From: Xylocopa sonorina
Taxonomy: Eukaryota; Arthropoda; Insecta; Hymenoptera; Apidae
Reading direction: 5' to 3'
Assembly (NCBI RefSeq): GCF_050948175.1
Contig: NW_027490181.1
Span: 558,001 to 622,000 of the forward strand
Length of the DNA stretch: 64,000 bases
The first letter of the stretch is position 1, and each line of letters begins with the position of its first letter. The position numbers and the translations under genes were made by a program. A model generated the notes under the pieces. It made no database searches. It worked only from the letters and a program-made list of their open reading frames with translations, and was not told the origin of the DNA. This document shows, piece after piece, positions 13,421-26,220 of the stretch.

Positions 13421-15868
13421 GTGCAAACGCTACTTCCTAGGAAGGCAGTGTCGCATTTACATTATACTGAAGTGCATACGAGGTATACATGACACTCCGC
13501 AATGAATATTATATCTTATCATGGAACATAGAAATGAGATGCGATATCTCGTTTTAAGAAGGATTAGAACTCCAATGCTACGATACGTAGACATCTGCAA
13601 ACGCTATTTGCTAGCAAGGAAGTGTCGCATTTGCATCCATTTGACGTGTATGCTAGGTATACATGACACTTCGCGATGAATATTATATCTCATCATGGAA
13701 AATGGGAATTAGATGCGATATCGCATTTTAAGAAGCTTTAGAAATCTATTGCTACGATACGTAGACATCTGAAAACGCTATTACCTAGCAAGGAAGTGTC
13801 GCATTTACATTCTTTTGAAGTGAATACGAGGTATACATGTCACTTCGCAATGAATATTATAGCTTATCATGAAACATAGAAATGAGATGCGATATCGCGT
13901 TCTAAGGAGCATTAGAACTCTATTGCTCCGATACGTAGACATCTGGAAACGTAATTTCCTAGAAAGGAGGTGTTGCATTTACATTCAATTGAAGTGTAGA
14001 CGAGGAACGCATAACACTTCGCAATGAATATTATAACTTATCATAAGAAATAGAAATGGGATGCGATATCGCGTTTTATGATGCAATAGAACTCTATTGC
14101 TTCGATACGTAGATATCTGCATACGCTATTTCCCAGCAAGGAGATGTCGCATTTACACTCTTTTGAAGTGAATACGAGGTATACATGACACTTCGCAATG
14201 CATATTATATCTTATCATGAAACATAGAAATGAGATGCGATATCTCGTTTTAAGAAGCATTAAAACTCTATTGCTACGATACGTACATATCTGGATACGT
14301 TATTTCCTAACAAGGAACTGTCGCATTTACATCCATTTAATGTGTATGCGAGGTATTCATAACACTCCACAATGAATATTATATCTTATTATGAAACATA
14401 GAAATGAGATGCGATATCGCGAATTAAGCAGCATTAGAACACTATTGCTTCGATACGTACACATCTGCAAACGCTATTTCCTAGCAAGGAAGTGTAGCAT
14501 TTACATTCTTTTGAAGTGAATATGAGGTATACATGGCACTTGGCAATTAATATTGTATCTAACCATGAAACATAGAAATGAGATGCGATATCGCGTTTTA
14601 AGAAGAATTAGAACGCTATTGCTACGATACATAGACATGTGCAAACGCTACTTCGAGGAAGGCAGTGTCGCATTTACATTATTCTGAAGTGCATACGAGG
14701 TATACATGACACTCCGCAATGAATATTATATCTTATCATGAAACATAGAAGTGAGATGCGATATCGCTATCTAAGAAGCAGTAGATCTCTATTGCTTCGA
14801 TACGTAGACATCCGCCAACGCTATTTCCTAGCAAGGAAGTGTCGCATTTACATTCATTTGAAGTGTATGCGAGGTATACAAGACACTTCGCAATGAATAT
14901 TATATCTTATCATGAAACGTAGAAACGAGACGCGATATCGCATTTTGAGAAGCATTAGAACCCTAATGCTACGATACGTAGACATCTGCAAACGCTAATT
15001 CCTAGCAAGGGAGTGTAGCATTTACATTCTTTTGAGGTGAATACGAGGCATACATAACACTCCACAGTGAATATTATATCTTATCATGAAACATAGAAAT
15101 GAGATGCGATATGACGACATAAAAAGCATTAGAATTCTATTGCTTCGATACATATTCATCTGCAAACGCTATTTCCTAGCAAGGAAGTGTCGCATTTACA
15201 TTCTTTTGAAGTGAGAACGAGGTATACATGACACTTCGCAGTGAATATTATATCTTATCATAAAACATAGAAATGAGATGCGGTATCCCGTTTTAAGATG
15301 CATTAGAACTCTATTGCTACGATACGTAGACATCTGCAGACGTTATTTCCTAGCAAGGAAGTGTCGCATTTACGTTGTTTTGAAGTGTAGACGAGATATA
15401 CATACCACTGCACAATGAATATTATATCTTATCATGAAACATAGAAATGAGATGCGATATCGCGATTTTAGAAGCATTAAAAATCTATTGCTTCGATACG
15501 TAGACATCTGGAAACGCGATTTTCTAGCAAGGAAGTACCGCATTTACATTGTTTTCAAGTGAATACGAGGTATACATGACACTTCGCAATGAATATTGTA
15601 TCTTATCATGAAACATAGCAATGAGAAGCGATATCGCGTTTTAAGAAGAATTAGAACTCTATTGCTACGATACATGGACATCTGCAAACGCTATTTCCTA
15701 GCAAGGAAGTGTCGCATTTACTTTCTTTTGAAGCGAATACGAGGTGTACATAACACTGCACAATGAATATTATATCTTATCATGAAACATAGAAATGAGA
15801 TGCGATATCCCGATTTAAGCAGCATTAGAACTCTATTGCTTCGATACCTAGACATCTGCAAACGCTAC

Positions 15869-15882
15869 TTCCTAGCAAGGAA
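15869..15882. other. Example of the conserved dyad TTCCT-AGCA-AGGAA
   Basis: A 5-bp inverted repeat around a 4-nt spacer at unit positions 88-101. It is present in most units and was chosen here as a clean example. Its immediate surroundings (GCTATTTCCTAGCAAGGAAG) are among the least variable of the unit by eye. It could be a protein-binding dyad or form a small hairpin. The function is unknown, and the conservation may only reflect shared ancestry. Confidence 0.6.
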
Positions 15883-18800
15883 GTGTCGCATTTATATTCT
15901 TTTGAAGCGAATACGAGGTATACATAACGCTGCACAACGAATATTATATCTCATCATGAAACATAGAAATGAGATGCGATATCGCAATTTAAGCAGCATT
16001 AGAACGCTATTGCTTCGATACGTAGACATCTGGAAACGCTATTTCCTAGAAAGGATATGTCGCATTTACTTTCATTTGATGTGTATGCGAGGTATACACA
16101 ACACTCCACAATGAATATTATATCTTATCATGAATCACAGGAACGAGATGCGATATCGCGATTTAAGAAGTATTAGAATTCTATTGCTACGATACGTAGA
16201 CATCTGCATTCGCTATCTAATAGCAAGGAAGTGTCGCACTTACATTCTTTTCAAGTGAATACGAGGTATACATAACACTGCACAGTGAATATTATATCTT
16301 ATTATGAGACATAGAAATGAGATGCGTTTCGCGATTTAAGAAGCATTGGAACTCAGTTGCTTCGATACGTAGACATCTGCAAACGCTACTTCCTAGCAAG
16401 GAAGTGTCGCACTTACATTCCTTTGAAGTGAATACGAGGTATACATGTCACTTCGGAATGAATATTATATCTTATCATGAAACATAGAAATGAGATTCCA
16501 TATCACTTTTTAAGAAGCATTGGAACTCTATTTCTTCGTTACTTAGACATCTGCCAACGCTATTTGATAGGAATGAAGTGTCGCCTTTTAATTCGTTTGA
16601 AGTGTATGCGAGGTATACATGACACTTCGCAATGAATATAATATCTTATCATGAAACATAGAAATGAGATGCGATATCACGTTTTAAGAAGCATTAGAAC
16701 ACTATTGCTTCGATACGTAGATATCTGGAAACGTAATTTCCTAGAGAGGGAGTGTTACATTTACATTCATTTGAATTGCAGACGAGGAATACATAATACT
16801 TCGCAATGAATATTGTATCTTATCATGAAACATAGAAGTGAGATGCGATATCGCGTTTTGAGAAGCATTAGAACTCTAATGCTACGATACGTAGACATCT
16901 GCAAACGCTATTTCCTAGCAAGGGAGTGTCGCATTTACATTCATTTGAAGTGTATGCGAGGTATACATGACACTCCGCAATGAATATTATATCTTATCAT
17001 GATACATGGAATTGAGATGCGATATCGTGATTTAAGCAGCATTAGAACACTATTGCTTCGATACGTAGACATATGCAAACGCTATTTAATAGGAAGGAAG
17101 AGTCGCATTTACATTCTTTTGAAGTGAGAACGAGGTATACATGACACTTCGCAGTGAATATTATATCTTATCATAAAACATAGAAATGAGTTGCGGTATC
17201 CCGTTTTAAGATGCATTAGAACTCTATTGCTTCTGTAAGTAGGCATCTGCAAACGCTATTTCCTAGCAAGGAAGTGCAGCATTTACATTCTTTGAAGTGA
17301 ATACGAGGTATACATAACACTCCCCAATGAATATTATATCTTATCATGAAACATAGAAATGGGATGCGATATAGCGTTTTATGAAGCGTTAGAACAATAT
17401 TGCTGCGATACGTAGATATCTGCAAACTCTATTTCCTAGGAAGGAAGTGTCGCATTTACATTCATTTGGAGTGAATACGAGGTATACATGACACTTCGCA
17501 ATGAATATTATATCTTGTCATGAGACATAGAAATGTAATGCGACATGGCGTTTTAAGATGCATTAGAACACTATTGCTACGACACGTAGACATCTGCAAA
17601 CGGTATCTAATAGCAAGGAAGTGTTGCACTTACATTCTTTTGAAGTGAATACGAGGTATATATAAAACACCACAATCAGTATTATATCTTGTCATGAAAC
17701 ATCTAAATGAAATGCGATATCGCGATTTAAAAGGCATCAGGAATCTATTGCTGCGATACGTAGACATTTGCAACCGCTACTTAATATCAAGGAAGTGTCG
17801 CATTTACATTCTTCTCAAGTGATTACAAGGTATACATGACACTTCGCACTTAATATTATATCCTTTTATGAAACATAGAAAAGAGATGCGGTATCCCGTT
17901 TTAAGAAGCACTAGAACTTTATTGCTTCGATACGTTGACATCTGCAAACGCTATTTCCTAGAAAGGAGGTGTCGCATTTACATTTATTTAAAGTGTATGC
18001 GAGGTATGCATGACACTTCGCAATGAATATTATATCTTATCATGAAACACAGAAATGAGATGCGATATCGCGTTTTAAGAAGAGTTAGGACCCTACTGCA
18101 ACGAAATGCAGATATCTGGAGACGCTGTTTCCTAGCAAGAAAGTGTCGCATTTACATTCTTTTGAAGTGAACACGAGGTATACATAACACTCCACAATGA
18201 ATATTATATCTTATTATGAAACATAGAAATGAGATGCGATATTCCGTTTTAAGAAGGATTAGAACTCTATTGCTTCGATACGGAGACATCTGCAAACGCT
18301 ATTTCCTAGCAAGGAATTGTCGCATTTACATTCTTTTGAAGTGAATACGAGATATACATGACACTTCGCAATGAATAATGTATATTATCATGAAACATAG
18401 ATATGTGATGCGACATCTCGTTTTAAGAAGCATTAGAAATCTATTGCTTCGATAAGTATACATCTGCAAACGCTACTTCCTAGCAATGAAGTGTCGCATC
18501 TACATTCTGTTGAAGTGAATATGAGGTATTCATGACACTTCGCAATGAATATTATATCCCATCATGAAACATAGAAATGTGATGCGATATCGCGTTTTAA
18601 GACGCATTAGAACACTATTGCTACGATACGTAGACATCTGCAAACGCTATTTCCTAGTAATGAAGTGTTACAATCTTTTGAGGTGAATACAAGGTATACA
18701 TGACACTTCGCAATGAATATTATATCTTATCGTGAAACATTGAAATGAGATACTATATCCCGTTTTAAGAAGCACTAGAGCTCTGCTGCTTCGATACGTC

Positions 18801-21800
18801 GAGATCTGCAAACGCTATTTCCTAGCAAGGAAGTGTCGCATTTTCACTCTTTAGAAGTGAATACGAGGTATACATAACACTCCAGAATGAGTATTATATC
18901 TTATCACGAAACATAGAAATGAGATGCGATATGGCGATTTAAGAAGCAATAGAACTCTGTTGCTTCGATACGTAGACATCTGCCATCGCTATTTCCTAGC
19001 AAGGAAGTGTCGCATTTACATTAATTTGAAGTGTATGCGAGGTGTACAAGACACTTCGCAATGAATATTATATCATATCATAAAACATTAAAATGACATG
19101 CGAAATCTCGTCTTAAGAAGCATTATAACTCTGTCGCTTCGATACGTAGACATCTGCCATCGCTATTTCCTATCAAGGAAGTGTCGCATTTACATTCATT
19201 TGAAGTGAATACGAGGTATACATGACACCTCGCACTGAATATTATAACTTGCCAGGAAACTTAGAAATGAGATGCGATATCGCGATTTAAGAAGCACTGG
19301 AACACTATTGCTTCGATACGTAGACGTCTGCAAACGCTATTTAATAGCAAGGAAGTGTCGCGTTTACATTTTTTTGAAGTGAATACGAGGAATACATAAC
19401 ACTCCACAATGAATATTATACCTTATCATGAAACATAGAAATGAGGTGCTATACCGCGATCTAAAAAGCATTAGAACTCTATTGCTTCGATACGTAGACA
19501 TCTGCAAACGCTTTTTCCCAGCAAGGAAGTGTCGCATTTACATTTATTCGAAGTGTATGCGAGGTGTACAAGACACTTCGCAATGAATATTGTATCTTAT
19601 CATGAAACATACAAATGAGATGCGATATCGCGTTTTGAGAAGCATTAGAACTCTATTGCTACGATACGTAGATATCTGCAGACGCTATTTCCTAGCAAGG
19701 AAGTATCGCATTTACATTCCTTTGAAGTGAATACGAGGTATATATAACACTCCACAATGAATATTATATTTTATCGTGAAACATAGAAATGTGGATCGAT
19801 TCGCGTTTTAAGAAGCATTAGAACTCTATTGCTACGATACATTGACATCTGCAGACGCTAATTCCTAGCAAGGAAGTGTCGCATTTGCATTCTTTTGAAG
19901 TGAATACGAGGTATACATGACACTTCGCAATGAATATTATATCTCATCATGACACATAGAAATGAGATGCTACATCGCATTTTAAGAAGCTTTAGAACTC
20001 TATTGCTACGATAATTAGACATCTGCAAACTCTATTTCCCAGCAAGGAAGTGTCGCATTTACATTCTTTTGAAGTGAATACGAGGTTTACATGATACTTC
20101 GCATTGAATATTATATCATCACGAAACATTGAAATGAGATGCGATATCGCGATTTAAGAAGCATTAGAACTCCATTGCTACGATACGTAGACATCTACAA
20201 ACACTAATACCTAGCAAGGAAGTGTCGCATTTACATTCTTTTGAAGTGAATACGAGGTTTACATGACACTTCGCAATGAATATTATATCCTTTCATGAAA
20301 CATAGAAATGGGAATCCAAGTCTCGTTCTAAGAAGCATTAGTACCCTACTGTTTCTATATGTAGACATCTGAAAACGCCATATCCTGGCAAGGAAGTGTC
20401 ATACTTACATTATTTTGAAGTGAATATGAGGTATACATAACACTCCACAATGAATATTACATCTTATCATAAAGCATATAAATGAGAAGCGATTTCGCGT
20501 TTTAAGAAGCATTAGAACTCTATTGCTACGATACGTAGACATCTGCAAACGCTACTTCCTAGCAAGGAAGTGTCGTATTTGCATTCTTTTGCAGAGAATA
20601 CGAGGTATACATGACACTTCGCAATGAATATTATATCTTATCACAAAACTTAGAAATGAGATGCGATATCTCGCTTTATGATGCATTAGAACTCTATTGC
20701 TTCGATACGTAGACATCTGCCAACGCTATTTCCTGGCAATGAAGTGTCGCATTTAAATTCGTTTGAAGTTTATGCGAGGTATACAAGACACTTCGCAATG
20801 ATTATTAAATCTTATCATGAAACATAGAAATGAGATGCGATATCGCGTTTTGAGAAGCATTAGATCCCTAATGCTACGGTACGTAGACATCTGCAAACGC
20901 TATTTCCTAGGAAGGAAGTGTGGCATTTACATTCATTTAAAGTCTAGACGAGGAATACGTAACACTTCGCAATGAATATTATATATTATCATGAGACATA
21001 GAAATGATATGCGATTTCGCGTTTTAAGTAGCATCAGAACTCTATTGCTTCGATACGTAGACATCTGCAATCGCTATTTCCTAGCGAGGAAAGGTCGCAT
21101 TTACATTCTTTTGTAGTGAATACGAGGTATACATATCACTGCACAAAGAATATTATATCTTATCATGAGACCTAGAAATGAGATGTGATATCGCGTTTTA
21201 CGAAGAATTAGAACACTATTGTTTCGATACGTAGACATCGGAAAACGCTATTTCCTAGCAGGGAAGTGTCGCATTTACATTCTTGTTAAGTGAATACGAG
21301 GTATACATAACGCTCCACAGTGAATATTATATCTTATCATGAAACATAGAAATGAGATGCAATATCCCGTTTCAAGTAGCATTAGAACTCTATTGCTCCG
21401 ATACATATACATCTGCAAACGCTATTTCCTAGGAAGGAAGTGTCGCATTTACATTCATTTGAAGTGTATGCAAGGTATAAGTGACACTTCGCAGTGAATA
21501 TTATATGTTATCATGAAACATAGAAATGAGATGCGATATCGCGTTTTGAGCAGCATTAGAACACTTTTGCTTCGATACGTAGACATCTGCAGACGCTATT
21601 TCCTAGCAAGGCAGTGTCGCATTTACATTCATTTGAAGTGTATGCGTGGTGTTCATGACACTTCGAAATGAATATTATATCTTATCATGAAACATAGAAA
21701 TGAGATGCGATATCGTGTTTTAACAAGCATTAGACCTGTATTGCTACGATACCTAAACATCTGCAAACGCTATTTCCTAGCGAGGAAGTGTCGCATTTAC

Positions 21801-24122
21801 ATTCCTTTGAAGTGTATGCGTGGTATACATGCCACTACGCAATGAATATTATATCTTATCATGAAACATAGAAATGATATGCGATATCGCGATTTAAGAA
21901 GCGTTAGAACTCTATTGCATCCATACGTAGACATCTGCAAACCCTACTTCCTAGTAAGGAAGTGTCGCAAATACATTCTTTTGTAGTGAAAACGAGGTAC
22001 ACATGACACTCCGCAATGAATATTATATCTTATCATGAAACATAGAAATGAGGTGCGATATCGCGCTTTAAGAAGCATTAGAACCCTATTGCTACGATAC
22101 GTAGACATATGCAGACCCTTTTTCCTAGCAAGGAAGTGTCGCATTTACATTCTTCCGAACTGAATACGAGGTATACTTAACACTCCACAATGAATATTAT
22201 ATCTTATCATGAAACACAGGAATGAGATGCGATATGGCGATTTAAGTAGCATTAGAACACTTTTGCTTCGATACGTAGACATCTACAAACGCTATTTCCT
22301 AGCAAGGAAGTGTCGCATATACATTCATCTGAAGTGAATACGAGGTATACATAACACTCCCCGAGGAATATTATACCTTATTTCGAAACATAGAAATTAG
22401 ATGCGATATCGCGTTTTGAGAAGCATTAGAACCCTATTGCTTCGATACGTAGACATCTGCAAACGCTAATTACTAGCAGGGAAGTGTCGCATTTCATTCA
22501 TTTGATGTGAATTCGAGGTATACATAACACTGCACAATGAATATTATACCTTATCACGAAACACAGAAATGGGATTCGATATCGTGATTTAAGAAGCATT
22601 AGAACTCTATTTCTTCGATACGGAGACATCTGCAAACGACATTTCCTAGCATGGAAGTGTTGCATTTACATTCAATTAAACTGAATACGATGAATACATG
22701 ACACTTCGCGATGAATATTATATCTTATCATGAAACATAGAAAGGAGATGCGATATCGCGATTTGAGAAGCATTAGAACTCTAATGCTACGATACGCAGA
22801 CATCTGCAAACGCTATATCCTAGCAAGGAAGTGCCGCATTTACATTCATTTGAAGTGTAGACGTGGAATACATTACACTTCGTAATGAATACTATATCTT
22901 ATCATGCAACATAGAAATGAGTGGCGATATCGCGTTTTAAGAAGCATTAGAACATCTATTGCTTCGATACGTAGACATCTGGTAACGTAATTTTCTAGAA
23001 GGAAGTGTCGCATTTACATTCATTTGAAGTGTGTGCCAGTTATACATGACACTTCGCAATGAATATTATATCTTATCATGAAACATGGAAATGATATGCG
23101 ATATCGCGTTTTAAGAAGCATTAGAACTCTAATGCTACGATACGTAGACATCTGCCAACGCTATTTCCTAGCAAGGAAGTGTCGCATTTACATTCTCTTG
23201 AAGTGAATACGAGGTATACATGACACTTCGCAATGAATATTATATCTTATAATGAAACATAGAAATGAGATGCTATATCGCGTTTTAAGAAGAATTAGAG
23301 CTCTATTTCTACGATACGTAGACATCTGCAGACGCTATTTCCTAGCAAGAAAGTGTCATATTTACATTCTTTTGAAGTGTAGACGAGAGATACATATCAC
23401 TGCACAATGAATATTATATCCTATCATGAAACATAGAAATGAGATGCGATATCGCGATTTAAGAAGCATTAGAACTCTAATGCTACGTTACGTAGACATC
23501 TGCAAACGCTATTTCCCAGCAAGGAACTGTCCCATTTACATTCTTTTGAAGTGAATACGAGGTATACATAACAATCCACAATGAATATTATATCTTATCA
23601 TGAAACATAGAAATGTGATGCGATATCGCGTTTTAAGAAGCATTAGAACTAAATTGCTACGATGCGTAGATATCTGCAAACGCTACTTCCTAGCAAGGAA
23701 GTGTCGCACTTACATTCCTTTGAAGTGAATACGAGGTATACATGTCACTTTCGGAATGAATATTATATCTTATCATGAAACATAGAAATGAGATGCCGTG
23801 TCACTTTTTAAGAAGCATTGGAACGCTATTTCTTCGATACTTAGACATCTGCCAACGCTATTTCCTAGGAACGAAGTGTCGCCTTTTAATTCGTTTGAAG
23901 TCTATGCGTGGTATACAAGACTCTCCGCAATGAATAATATATCTTATCATGAAACATACAAAAGAGATGCGATATCGCGTTTTAAGAAGCGTTAGAACTC
24001 CATTGCCAGGATACGTACACATCTGCAAACGCTATTTCCTAGCCAGGAAGTGTCGCATTTACACTCTTTTGAAGTGAAAACGAGGTATACATGACACTCC
24101 GCAACGAATATTATATTTTATC

Positions 24123-24296
24123 ATGAAACATAGAAACGCGATGCGATATCGCGTTTTAAGAAGCATTAGAACTCTATTGCTACGATACGTAGACATCTGC
24201 AAACGCTATTTCCTAGCAAGGGAGTGTCGCATTTACATTCATTTGAAGTGTATGTGAGGTATACATGACACTTCGCAATGATTATTATATATTATC
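24123..24296 (+). repeat. Representative 174-bp satellite monomer
   Basis: This unit is close to the consensus and serves as a reference. Unit landmarks counted from the ATG-like start are: a 10-bp perfect palindrome GCGATATCGC at 21-30 (here 24,143-24,152), TACGTA at 64-69 (here 24,186-24,191), the dyad TTCCT-AGCA-AGGAA at 88-101 (right arm changed to AGGGA in this unit), GTATAC at 137-142, and an AT-rich tail with TGAATATTATATCTTATC at the end. The consensus carries about 8 CpG steps against roughly 5 expected from its base composition. No internal half-unit repeat is convincing. Confidence 0.9.
24143..24152. other. Example of the 10-bp palindrome GCGATATCGC
   Basis: A perfect 10-bp palindrome at unit positions 21-30, present in a large share of units and varied in others (GATATCCCG, GATATGGCG, GATATCTCG, GATATTGCG). 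It contains an EcoRV site, so that enzyme should give a 174-bp ladder from the array. No regulatory role can be shown from sequence alone. Confidence 0.6.
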
Positions 24297-24816
24297 ATGA
24301 AACATAGAAATGAGATGCGATATCGCGTTTTGAGAAGCATTACAACACTAATGCTACGATACGTAGACATCTGCCAACGCTATTTCCTAGCATGGAAGTG
24401 TCGCATATGCATTCTTTTGAAGCGAAAACGAGGTATACATACACTCCACAATGAATATTGTATCTTATCAGGAAACATAGAAATGAGATGCGAAATCGCG
24501 ATTTAAGGATCATTAGAACTCGATTGCTCCGATACGTAGTCATCTGCAAACGCTATTTCCAAAGAAGGAAGTGTCGCATTTACATTCTTTTGAAGTGAAT
24601 ACGAGGTTGACATAACACTCCACAATGGATATAATATCATATCAGGAAACATTGATCGAGATGCGATGTCGCGTTTTAAGAAGCGTTAGAACTCTATTGC
24701 TTCGATACATAGACATCTGCAGATGCTATTTCCTAGCAAGGAAGTGTCGCATTTACATTCTTTTGAAGTGAATGCGAGGTATACATAACACTCCACAATG
24801 AATATTATATCTTATA

Positions 24817-26220
24817 ATGAAACATAGAAATGAGATGCTACATCCGGTTTGAAGAAGCATAAGAACTCCATTGCTTCGATACGTAGACTTCTGGAAACGC
24901 TATTTCCTAGAAAGGATGTGTCGCATTTACATACATTTGAAGTGTAGGCGAAGAATACATAACACTTCGCAATGAATATTGTATCTTATTATGAGAGATG
25001 GAAATGAGATGCGATATTGCGTTTTAAGAAGCATTAGAACTCTATTGCTCCCATACGTAGACATCTGGAAACGTAAATTCCTAGAAAGAGAGTGTTGCAT
25101 TTACATTCATTTGAGTTGTAGACGAGGAATACATAACACTTCGCAATGAATATTATATCTTATCGTGAGACATAGAAATGATGTGCGATATCGCGTTATA
25201 AGAAGCATTAGAAATCTATTGCTTCGATACGTAGACATCTGCAAACGCTACCTCCTGGCAAGGAAGTACCGAATTTACATTCTTTTGCAGTGAATATGAG
25301 GTATACATGACAATTCGCAGTGAATATTATATCTTATCATGAGACATAGAAATGAGATGCGATATGGCGATTTAAGTAGCAGTAGATCTCTATTGCTTCT
25401 ATAAGTAGGCATCTGCAAACGCTATTTCCTAGCAAGGAAGTGTCGCATTTACATTCATCTGAAGTGTATGCGAGGTATACAAGACACTTCCCAATGAATA
25501 TTATATCTTATAATGAAACTTAGAAATGAGATGCGATATCGCGATTTTAGAAGCATTTGCAAACTATTGCTTCGATATGTAGACATCTGCAAACGTTATT
25601 TCCTAACAAGGAAGTGTCGCATTTACATTCATTTTAAGTGAATACGAGGTATACATGACACTTCGCAATGAATATTATATCTTATCATGAAACATAGAAA
25701 TGAGATGCGACATCCCGTTTGAAGAAGCATAAGCACTCCATTGCTTCGATACGTAGACTGGAAACGCTATTTCTTAGAAAGGAAGTGTCGCATTTACATA
25801 CATTTGAAGTGTAGGCGAAGAATACATAACACTTCGCAATGAATATTGTATCTTATAATGAGACATGGAAATGAGATGCGATATCGCGTTTTAAGAAGCA
25901 TTAGAACTCTATTGCTCCCATACGTAGACATCTGGAAACGTAAATTCCTAGAAAGAGAGTGTTACATTTACATTCATTTGAATTGTAGACGAGGAATACA
26001 TAACACTTCGCAATGAATATTTTATCTTTTCATGAGACATAGAGATGATGTGCGATATCGCGTTATAAGAAGCATTAGAAATCTATTGCTTCGATACGTA
26101 GACATCTGCAAACGCTACCTCCTAGCAAGGAAGTACCGAATTTTCATTCTTTTGCAGTGAATATGAGGTGTACATGACAATTCGCAATGAATATTATATC
26201 TTATCATGAGACATAGAAAT
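24817..26220 (+). repeat. 5-unit HOR, one full copy plus 3 units
   Basis: Units starting at 24,817, 24,991 and 25,165 recur as 25,687, 25,858 and 26,032. The shift is 870 bp, then 867 bp after a 3-bp loss in the unit at 25,687. Shared variants include GTTTGAAGAAGCATAAG, TACATACATTTGAAGTGTAGGCGAAG, TTGCTCCCATACGTAG, AACGTAAATTCCTAGAAAGAGAG, GATGTGCGATATCG and AAGTACCGAATTT. The intervening units at 25,339 and 25,513 are not repeated in the window. Confidence 0.87.

Larger units (their letters stand above)
11633..24816 (+). repeat. Long diverged monomeric satellite stretch
   Basis: About 76 tandem units without a long HOR. Local duplications include a 2-unit repeat near 12,895-13,420, a 7-unit shift (1,218 bp) pairing about 13,321-13,505 with about 14,539-14,722, and a pairing of about 15,182-15,320 with about 17,097-17,230 (11 units). 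Small indels mark single units: a 2-bp loss in the unit at 11,609, a 6-bp loss in the unit at 18,564, a 2-bp loss in the unit at 19,949 and a 1-bp gain in the unit at 23,600. No gene or mobile element is seen. Confidence 0.88.

Noticed and set aside
24123..24296. Unit formed from two 87-bp half-repeats
   Set aside because: TTTTAAGAAG (unit 32-41) and TTTTGAAGTG (119-128) lie exactly 87 bp apart, but only 6 of 10 bases match and the rest of the halves do not align.
24286..24310. Promoter-like or replication-origin-like AT-rich stretch at the unit end (ATATTATATCTTATCATG)
   Set aside because: It is present in nearly every unit as part of the consensus. Nothing distinguishes it as a functional signal.
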